Assembly: GCF_902167145.1 (NCBI RefSeq)
Contig: NC_050099.1
Span: forward strand, 63,940,942 to 64,004,941
From: Zea mays
Lineage: Eukaryota > Streptophyta > Magnoliopsida > Poales > Poaceae
Direction of reading: 5' to 3'
Length of the DNA: 64,000 nucleotides
Part shown: positions 55,530 to 64,000 of the stretch, piece by piece
Numbering within the stretch: the first letter of the stretch is position 1
How the letters are laid out: the number at the start of each line of letters is the position of its first letter
Notes under the pieces: model-generated
Databases searched by the model: none
Told to the model about the DNA's origin: nothing
The model's input: only the letters and a program-made list of their open reading frames with translations
Translations under genes and position numbers: made by a program

Positions 55530-58346
55530 TGTAATACCCAAATTGTAAATCATATGATAACAGAATATTTCCTTTACCTGTATGTGTGTACCATCTCTAA
55601 TTACTATCACATGTGAATAAACACCATCAAAAAGGGGATTAAATAACCAATAACACATAAATTAATATGTGCATCATGCTGAGTTTTATTTAATTGTGCA
55701 TTATGATGGCGTTTTGCTTGTTTGTGCACTTGATAATAAAATAATAATAAGAGAAATATAACAATGAGAGGGAAATTTGAATCTAATCCAAAAGTGCAAA
55801 TTAGGGAATTGAGAACAATATAAATAAAGTGGGATATAAATATTATATAGCACAAAATAAATTTTGTAAATAATATTTTATCCATAATAGTGTCCAAATT
55901 TGGGTATTTAAGTTTAGTACGAAATTTGGATTAAAATCTAAAATCAAAGAAATAGAGAAAAGATAGGAAAAGAAAACCAGAAAAGAAAAGAAAAAGAAGA
56001 ATACTTTCGCTGGCCAAAACCCTAGAAATTCAGCCCACTTTTCCCCATGCGCGCGCAGCAGCCCACTAGGACATTAGGGACCGACACCTGGGGTCCTCCT
56101 GTCAGTCTCCTTCGCGCGCGCGATTCCCTTCTCGCTGACGAGTGGGCCACTGCCCTTCCTCTGAAACGCGCTCATGCTTTGACTGATGGGTGGGTCCGTC
56201 GTGTCAGCGCTTTCCTCTCCCTCACGCCCTCACGAACTCGCCGCGAGCTCCGCGCGCTTCTCGGGCGCCATTGCAACCACCGCGTGAATACCGGGTCCGG
56301 GGTCCACCGGCGCAGGGGGGATAAAGACCCGGCCGCGCCGCAGGGACCGCCCTATCGTGCCTTTACCGCTACCGCTACGCCACAAGCACCATCGCGCCAC
56401 TGTGTTCGGCACAGACAACACCCGCCGCAGCCTAAGCTCGACTTCGTCGTCGTTGGGGTCTTGTGGAATGGTCGTGGGGCTTCACGGTGTCACCAGGAGG
56501 ACGTCTCTGCTAGTATTTGGCAGAATTGGTGCTCGGGGCGGCCTCAGTTCCTCGCCGCACTTCAACCTCCGTCGCAGAACCGCCTTGCCGCGTGGACAGA
56601 GAAGTCACCGCCCCGATTCGAGGTAAACGGTACACCATCCTCTCCGCTTTTCACTGGGCATTGTGTTGAGAGGTGAGGATTAAGTTTTAGGGCCCTACGG
56701 TGTGGATTAGAGGGCGGTCCGGCCATGCGCCGCCATGAGAGCTCTGCACACAGGTGGGTGTGCCACGGGCCGTTTGATGCGGCATGAACGGTCGGATTAG
56801 AAACCAGCATTCTCCCTGGTCGATTTGATCTGGGCCATTGGGGGTTTGATCGGACGGATCAGAGCGTATCACATCTCATAAAATCGGGACCGTTGATCCT
56901 CGATCCAACCACCGTGGTTGCGTACCGTTTCTTAAAACCTAGATCTAATCCCGCACGTCTGTTTGGATCGGGCGGCTCACGGGAGCCGATACCGCTTCGC
57001 GTGGCCAACTTGCATAACCGCCCATGTACTTCTAGGGAATCAACCCACCATCCACCGCAGGATTATGTCTATGTCTTGGGTTGTTTTATGCTGAGATCCC
57101 TGCATTTTTCAGAAAATGAGGCCTAGCCCAGATAACAGAAAAACCAGAGAAATGAATTTAGAAATAGATTTTTAGTATTAAATTAATTGCAGAAACTTGT
57201 TTAATTCATAGAAAACTCATATGAACTCCAAATTGGTCCATTCCAGTTCCTAAATTTTTGTAATATTATTGTCTAACCATTAGTGCCACTGTTTTGGCAT
57301 GAAAGATACATTAAAATTTATCTACTACTTAATCTTGTTTTAAATACATAAAACCTTGGAAAATCATAACTTAAAATCTATGACTCCAAATTTAATGATT
57401 CCAGTTCCTATGATCCTATTTTAATGTCTAGATTATTATTGTGTATTTTATTTACATGTTTGGTGTGATGTTAATTTTTGCTATACTATGTATGTATTGT
57501 GTTGATGCGAGTAGACGAGCAGGCTACAGAGGATCCTGAGGTTCAGCTGGTAGAGACTGCTGAGCAGGAGCTCGTTGAAGGCAAGTTGTGCCCTTGATCA
57601 CTTCTTTTACCGAGTCATGTTCTTATTAATCATAATTATCTGCATAGGTTAATTCTGATGGGACCCAATAGGTTACCCTAGATTTTGACTATCTTTATAC
57701 CTTGTTTCACCACTGGTTTTACTACTAAATTTTTGGGTAGTACATGTTATTGCTTTATGTGGCTTTGGGTATAGAGATATTCATCATTCATTGTTATACT
57801 TTTTATTATTTGTTTATTATTTACTGTTCATGATAAGATCATTATGTTAATGGGAACATGGAGAACCACCCGGGAAAACAGTGCTACCACAAGGGTTTAA
57901 TGGGACACCCTTGGCTGATTAACTAGGAAAGCTAGTGGATGACTACCTTACCTGAAAGGGGCAAGGGCAGTAGGGGAGTGGTCAGTGTAGGGAGGTCCTT
58001 GGGTTGATTTTGCTGCGATGGCGGTCAAGTGAGGGATTCCTGCACTGGAGCTTCCTATAATCTGTAGCGGGTTTTCTAAAGCTAGTGGAAATTTGTAAAG
58101 GCCTCGTAGTCGTACCCTGCCTCGCTTCCTTGGTAGAGGTGTATGGGGTCTGATCAACTCCATGGCAAATGGATAACACGACTTGTGGGTAAAGATGTGC
58201 AACCTCTGCAGAGTGTAAAACTGGTATACTAGCCGTGCTCACGGTCATGAGTGGCTCGGACACTCACATGATTAATTTATGGAACTTAAACTCAATTTGT
58301 CATGTCATTGCATCTGGGATTATTTTATTATTTTTACTTATTATTA
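55530..58346 (+). repeat. Element E 3' LTR, truncated
   Basis: Matches 48647 to about 51434 with scattered differences and one ~31-bp extra segment. The terminal ~470 bp are missing; copia gag begins abruptly at about 58347. The donor-like site GATTCGAG|GTAAAC is at 56622/56623. Confidence 0.88.
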
Positions 58347-59165
58347 CTATTGTTTCACCATTGGTATACATCCCTCCATTAAGGATGGACTTGGTTTCCA
58401 AAAGGGAACCAATGACACTAAAAGCCAAAAGGACCTCGACTTCACAAAGGAGAAGGGGAAGGCACCTATGGCTAGTAGCTCGCATTCTTTTCATGGAAAG
58501 AAGAACCATGCTTACTTATTTTCTGATGTTAAGAATGTTTCTTATAATGCTCATCATGATATTTCTAATGATAGTTTTACTTTTCCAAAGCGTCATGATG
58601 GTGTATTTACTCCTCCCACTATGTTAGCTTCATCTAGTGGTTCTAGTAGGAGTAGAACTCGGTGACATGCATCTCATGTCTCTCATGCACCTAAGGATAG
58701 GAATGCATCTCATGGACCTTCTATTTTATTCTATACTTTTGATGCATCCTATGTAATTTATTACAAGAATGATAGAATTGTTACAACAAATGTGGGCCAA
58801 AATGCAAGAAAGGTAAGACTTGCATTTGGGTTCCAAAATCTTATGTAACTAACCTGACAGGACCCAACACAAGTTGGGGACCTAAACCCCAAGCCTAAAT
58901 TCCTTGCAGGTTTATGCATCTAGGGGCTCAAGCTGGATCATTGATAGTGGATGCACAAACCATATGACGGGGGAGAATAAGATGTTCACCTCCTACTTCA
59001 ATAATAAGGATTCCCATAGACACGATTATCTTTGGAGATGGGAATCAAGGCAAGGTAAAGGGGATATGTAAAAAAGCGATTACTACCAAGCATTCCATTT
59101 CTAATGTCTTTTTTGGTAGAAACGCTTGGATATAATTTGCTTTTTGTCAGTCAGTTATATCACAT
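58347..59165 (+). pseudogene. Copia element F, continued: late gag and pre-integrase region
   Basis: Starts in CFTIGIHPSIKDGLGF, a block found late in Sirevirus gag, then EKGKAPMASSS, KNHAYLFSDVKNVSY, PKDRNAS, FDASYV and a GPK-like WVPK region in decayed form. A frame resembling the start of the protease/pre-integrase region follows (EALGYNLLFVSQL near 59115-59160). Same strand as the F gag at 13759. About 200-250 codons expected between the zinc knuckle and this block are absent. Multiple stops after 58664. Confidence 0.75.
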
Positions 59166-59640
59166 GTGATATAATTGTTTACTAGCCAGTTGCACGTGCT
59201 TTGCTACGGTTGTTATATATCATATAAATAGTATTGAGATATTTATTCAAATATAGTTATTGTTTATTTCTAAACACCAAGGTATGTGCGGTCTGGTGGT
59301 TAGCCCCAAATTTCTAGAGAGGGGGAATGGGATCAAATGCTCACACTACAACCTTTTAGGCCTTCTATGACAAATATTCAATAACAATAGAGACATTCAT
59401 CACAATTTCTTTCATTTTATGTCGTTTTCTATGAAGTAATCCTGTTTAACAATGAAATTTTACTTCTGTCATTAAAATCGTCATGAATTGTTATAAAATC
59501 ATCTTTGTGACTCTACACAATTTTTGCGTGGTGTCGTAGCTGCGCGGGCGGGGTCGGGTGTTGGGCAAGTGTAGTAGCTGGCTGCGTGGGCGCTGGGCGT
59601 GGGCCCACAGGGCATGGAGCCGAGGCGGGGCACTTGGGGT
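59166..59640. other. Unassigned spacer
   Basis: It begins near CTAGCCAGTTGCACGTGCTTTGCTACGG, a type of phrase often seen at the ends of small grass repeats. It includes AT-rich sequence with TTCTATGACAAATATTC and TGTCATTAAAATCGTCATGAATTG, which looks like a MITE-type palindrome arm. A GC-rich part follows (59530-59640). No ORF, TIR pair or TSD could be established. Confidence 0.35.
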
Positions 59641-62600
59641 TGTAACACCCCTGGTGTTAATGCCACTAAAACTTGAGCATAACATCATAAGCATTGGCAT
59701 ATCATGTGCTTGTTACACTTAGAATGCATTCACTAGGCAAAAAGTTCAAACAAGTTGTATTGATGTGACATGTCATAAGTGAAACCCTAGGGTACCGTGT
59801 TTAACCCTAGATTGGGCTTAATAGAGTAAACACGGCTTAATATGGGAAAACTTTAAAACTCAATTGAAATAGTCATAAAATTTCACTAGGAATGGACCTA
59901 AACGACATCCAAACCCTAGAAGTGTCAAAAACCCTAAGAAGAACCCTGGAAAACCCTAGACTTAAACCCTAGGGGGCTAAGTGCAAAATTAGTGCACTTT
60001 TGGACTAAAGTGCAAAAATCAAGGAAATAGGGTGTCTTTAGTCATATGGTTCACATGTTTGGAGATTTGCAAATGAAACCCTAAGTTTTGGACTTATTTG
60101 CAAAAGAGCCACACTTATGCTCCAATGGCTAAGTCTGAATTTCAGAGAATTGGCTCCACTTTGGGACCCTATATCTTCCAAGTTATGAAGATTTTGCCCT
60201 AGGTCACCACATCAAGTTTGTAGAGCTACAAAAGGGGAAAAATTTTGCTATAGAGATTAAGCTTTGGTTACATAAGAAATTTGGAGATAATTAGACCCAA
60301 GGATGGGCTGTTAGACTGCTTGGAGTCTGAATTTAGACTGACAGTGGAATTGCATGAACTTAGGGCTCGAATTCAATCATGATCCAGTGGGAATTTGACT
60401 AGGGATGCTATAGCAAAAGTGAAAATGGTTTGTAGGGCTACAACTCTGATGCAGAGCATTGGTTGTGTTGCCATGGAAAATTGGGAGAAAATCTACCCTA
60501 AACATGGACTGTCAGGCTGACTGAAGAAGACTGTGATGGTACAGTGACTGAAATAGATTGCAGATGCATCCCCCTCGCCACCAGTGATTTTTACGCCGTT
60601 ATTTACGCCGTCGCCGCGATTCGTGCTCGTTGGTGAGGGGATACCAACGACGGAATAAAAATCTTGGCACCGGATCAGCTCAGGCTCGGGCGCGGATGAG
60701 ATTCACCGTACCCACTTGCTCGTCGTGCGGTCGGGATAGACTTCGCCGTCTTTGATCGCTCACCGTTGTGCGCCACGTGCTTTAGCGCTAGCCCACGTCG
60801 TGGTGAATCATGGTATGCATGTCCGGTGATCGCCGGAGGACTACCACTGTGAAAGCCACTCATCCCGAGCGCCAGTACCCCTTTTCCCATCCGGCCGCCA
60901 GCACATCATCATGACATTGGACGCCACCGCCGTTGGAGGCTATAAATTGTCGCCCCCGTCCGCTCCGCTAGGTAATTGTGCAACCAGTGCAGCAACCCGT
61001 GACTCGAATCGTCCACTAGATTTCCCCAATTTGGGATTTCCCCCAAATCAACCAAGAACACCGTGCCTTGAGCCCTCACCGTGGTCAGCGACTTCTAGGT
61101 TTGTTCGTGCTCCCTGCTATCTTGTTTCAACATTCTTGTGTTCCCCTGATGCTCCTCGACCAACTCAATTGAGCTAAGTCACCCTAGATCGCCGGGAACG
61201 CGTTCCGCTGGCCGTTGTCCATACGGTCACCGTGGTCTGGGCGTGTTAGTGCGCCATTAGTGAAATTAGTTGAGGGGAAACTTCGGTTAAGGCTTGAATT
61301 AGGTGCCCGTCGACGGAGAGTGTCGGTCTTTGCGTAATCCGGCTGGTACAAGCTCGCTGGAGCTCTATGCGACGCCGCTCGCTGTCGGGGACTTCGGTTC
61401 GTAAAGGAATAGAAGCACATGGATGTTTTCGTAAACTGTCAGCGACTCAAGAAATAGTGCGTAGGATTCTGCTTTAGATATTCAAACCTTGGAGGACTCC
61501 CGTGTAAAACTGCCCCGCGGGTGCGGGCGCGCGTGGATTTCTCCTCTGTTGTGGGCTGGTTGGGCTGAATTCAGCCCAACACTATTCATTGCTTTTCCTT
61601 TTCTTTTTCTTCCTGGATTAAAGAAATTCTAGAAAATTGTAGAAAAATGATGAAAATACAAGACCAATCTTGCTAGGCTTCTAATTTCCTATAGTATTTA
61701 ATAAAAATAGTTTCATGATTTTTGGCTCCAATAGGGAATTTTGGGGTATTTTAAACAGTTAAAATATATACTTCTAGAATTTTATAGAGTAATTTATAAT
61801 CCCAAAATTCACTAAACTTTTAAGATAAACTCTAAATATTATTTAGAAGCCTTGGGTAAAGTTTGGTATGATTTGGTCCATGTTTGATACTTAGAACCCA
61901 AAACCCTAGCCCCCTGCCCTTTGAACTTCACTATTGACTCCGAAAACCCTAAGTTCTCGGAAATCCGTGAAGGAAAGTTGTATACAAGACTTTAGATAAT
62001 AAACATTTATTATATTTGCACCCTCACGAGCATTACATGAACATTCATTATTATATATGGCTATATTTAGAAAACGAGGAGGAAGTAGAGGTCGAAGAAG
62101 CGAGGACTTCATCACCACCACCACCTGAAGAACATCAGGCAGGAAACTGTTTTTATTTTGATATCTACGGAACAGAGCCTGATTCACCAGTAACACAAGG
62201 CAAGCCCCAGTGCATTTGCCACCTCCTTGTTCCTTTTAAAATCTTTCCCACTTGCTTGATGCATTAGATGATAGGAGTTGTGTGCTAAACCAATTCCTGC
62301 ATTTCCATCCTTGGATTTGATTACTTCTCCTTAAATCCCTGTTTTACAAAAGGTTTTTCTTATGCTTAGCTTTGCTTTAGAAAAACAAAATGTTTTGTTT
62401 TCACAAAAGATGATGCTTCAAAGTGGGTGGGATGTTTTCGAAAATAAAACTTGATGGTGGATCCATCATGGCCATGATGGGTTCAACATCGGAAAAGATG
62501 TACCTCTGACAGGTACCAAACTTTCGGTTTGAAATGATTAAGCTGAGACCGGGCGGGTGACTTGCACGAGAAGAGAGTCTCGGTGTAGTGTCTTCGTCTG

Positions 62601-63673
62601 AGTCGATTAAGGACCGTGTCGATGTAGGCTTGATGATCGAGGACCCTTTAACTGGTCACATGCCTCGTCATGGGTAAGCTTTGCCTCGGGGAGACTAATA
62701 CCAGAATAAGATAACACACAATGGGAGTGGAGAGATGGCGAGAGTAGCGTGTACCCTCCGTGGCAAGAGGCTGGACGGTGGTGTATCTGTGCTCTCAGTT
62801 GGCGTGAACCTGATCTGGTCTTAAGAACCCCGGTGGTGAGTTGACATATGCAAGGGTTAAGTGCTACATATGTCGTGTGATTGGAGATCCTCAGCTGAGT
62901 ATAATCGATTCGGATCGCTGTAACTTCGCGGACATGAAGACTTGGTCACTAACCTACATGTAGCATTTTAGTAAATAAGAAGGGTTGTTAAGAAATTGGC
63001 TAGTATAGGTCAAGTGATTGAACTAGGGTAGAAAGAACTCTAGTTGCAGGTAATTTTACTTAACCTAACAAATAAAATTGGATTTTTAAGGATCCACTAT
63101 TAGTAAGCATTTCTGCAAACACAGTCATTGATTATTGATAAGCCTTACCTTGACTCCCTTAAAGCTAGCATATCCTTGAGAGTCTTTTACTTTGTCGGGT
63201 AAGTCTTGCGAAAGTACACTTCGTACTCAGGGCTTTGTCCCATGTTGTTTTAGGTGAAGATGCAACAAACTTTTGTTGCTTCTGTTCCAAGGTGGTACCG
63301 AAAGAAGAGAATCAAGACTAAAGCTGCAGGAGGAAAGGCCCTCCGTTAAAAACTTTTACTGTTTATTTGGGAGGGGTTTTTGCCTCCCATGTTATGTAAT
63401 AATAATACTCTGCACTCATATATTTTGGTTCTAGTCTGTAACTATATAACTCTGTCTTACTTTTCAATAAAAGTAATTTATTGTAACTGCTTCCGCACTT
63501 TCGTATCTCCGATGTATTGTAATGTCTGCGTGACGGGTGAAACGCTCTTGGGAAAGGTAAGGAATTCAGATACCGAACTTGTCAAGTGATCAGGTCCACC
63601 TGCAGGGTTGTCTGAAGTCCGTTGGACAAGGACAACTGTAGGTGGGCCTAATGACTTGGAAGGTTCTGTCACA
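59641..63673 (+). repeat. Element G 5' LTR (Tekay-like)
   Basis: Starts TGTAACACCCCTGG and ends TCTGTCACA immediately before a PBS; 4033 bp. TATAAATT at 60941-60948 follows a GC-rich CCAAT-poor region. Downstream are a 3' splice-like TATATTTAG at 62070, a short acidic open segment (62071-62199) and AAG|GCAAGC. The 3' LTR is outside the window, so the left edge rests on the TGTAACACCC family start alone. Confidence 0.75.
60941..60948 (+). promoter_or_regulatory. TATA box of element G LTR
   Basis: GGAGGCTATAAATTGTCGCCCCC, about 1.3 kb into the LTR, preceded by GC-rich DNA. Plausible U3/R core promoter. Confidence 0.5.
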
Positions 63674-63688
63674 ACTGGTATTGGAGCG
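63674..63688 (+). other. Primer-binding site of element G
   Basis: ACTGGTATTGGAGCG resembles the initiator-Met tRNA complement TGGTATCAGAGC with two mismatches. Confidence 0.7.
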
Positions 63689-63914
63689 AAGCCCATCTCT
63701 GCAAATATTATGAGACATTTTCAAAAAGAATTTTCAAAGACTTATCTAGAAAATTTATTTCCTTCTTATTCAATCCCCTTCTAAAATACTTATTTTAAAG
63801 ACCAGATAGTAGAGTGCAATGTATAGAAGGTGTGAATCAACTAAGGTTGATTATGTAATTATACATGCATCATGCTAAAAACTATGCTAATAAGATTTTC
63901 CCCCTCATGGAGAT

Positions 63915-64000
63915 ATGCCGTCGCGCACAAGAAAGACCGTGCGCAAGTCTACCGGGCCGATTGGCGTACCCCGCCATCAACTAGCCCCATGGCATGAAGA
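63915..64000 (+). CDS. Element G gag, N-terminus only, histone H3 tail-like
   Basis: First good ATG after the PBS, 240 bp in. The 28 visible codons start MPSRTRKTVRKSTG and continue PIGVPRHQLAPWHE; the window ends before the stop. The basic start lines up with the histone H3 N-terminal tail: R-T at H3 2-3, T at 6, R-K-S-T-G at 8-12, then P-R-x-Q-L-A one residue later than H3 16-21. Its place after LTR and PBS makes it the gag start of a Tekay-like element. Capsid and zinc-knuckle domains lie beyond the window. Confidence 0.65.
   Translation, partial: MPSRTRKTVRKSTGPIGVPRHQLAPWHE

Larger units (their letters stand above)
48647..58346 (+). mobile_element. Tekay-type chromovirus element E (gag lost)
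   Basis: 5' LTR 48647-51901, PBS, RT-RNase H-integrase-chromodomain, PPT, 3' LTR 55530-58346 (truncated). The chromodomain and the 3.2-kb LTRs starting TGTAATACCC fit Tekay. Gag and the protease active site are missing between 51920 and 52440. It sits inside the LTR of A; the last five bases of A before it are ATATC, but the right duplication is lost. Confidence 0.9.

Noticed and set aside
59283..59345. SINE or tRNA-derived sequence
   Set aside because: A box-like GGTCTGGTGGTTAGCC is present, but the B box is poor (GGGATCAAATGCT), and there is no poly(A) or TSD.

Overview
The window is plant nuclear DNA, almost certainly from a grass. It has no host gene, tRNA or rRNA that I can recognise. 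It is built from nested LTR retrotransposons: Ty3/gypsy of the Tat and Tekay lineages, and Ty1/copia, plus one CACTA scrap. The Tat elements look like the Cinful/Zeon group of panicoid grasses (LTRs starting TGTTGGGGGCC, CCGAAG/CTTCGG-rich sequence, an antisense Transposase_28-type gene). That family name is from memory and was not checked. The species cannot be told from the sequence.

Layout. 1-6366: element J, a non-autonomous element with Tekay-like ends. 6367-10315: element I, a 5'-truncated copia. 10316-10740: CACTA TNP2 remnant, minus strand. 10741 onward: element F, a Sirevirus-like copia. Its LTR is split by solo LTR H (11187-12726, TSD GGTAT). Its gag is split at 14917 by a large nest, and it resumes at 58347-59165. 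The nest is A (minus, 14918-48646) > C (plus, 19439-43807) > B (plus, 22231-36993) > D (plus, 24638-32049). TSDs are exact for B (TGCAT) and D (GGAAT), and decayed for C (GCTGC/GTTGT). Element E, a Tekay chromovirus, sits in A's 5' LTR (48647-58346). 59166-59640 is unassigned. 59641-64000 is the 5' LTR, PBS and gag start of another Tekay-like element, G. By eye, LTR divergence falls with depth: D none, B a few percent, C and A more.

How the parts work together. The four Tat elements are two complementary classes. A and C have protease, RT, two RNases H and integrase but no gag. B and D have gag but no pol. They share LTR termini, primer-binding site, leader and polypurine tract, so they look like a split gag/pol system acting in trans. 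All four also carry, on the antisense strand just inside the 3' LTR, a separate gene with its own TATA box and an intron at a conserved position. In D, the youngest copy, this gene appears intact (about 1014 residues after splicing), and the same direct-repeat motif flanks it in all four elements.

Other points: the start of G gag resembles the histone H3 tail; A and C share an in-frame UAG at the same integrase codon; stop codons in E and J look like decay at methylated cytosines; one deletion cuts through three nested elements at 58346.
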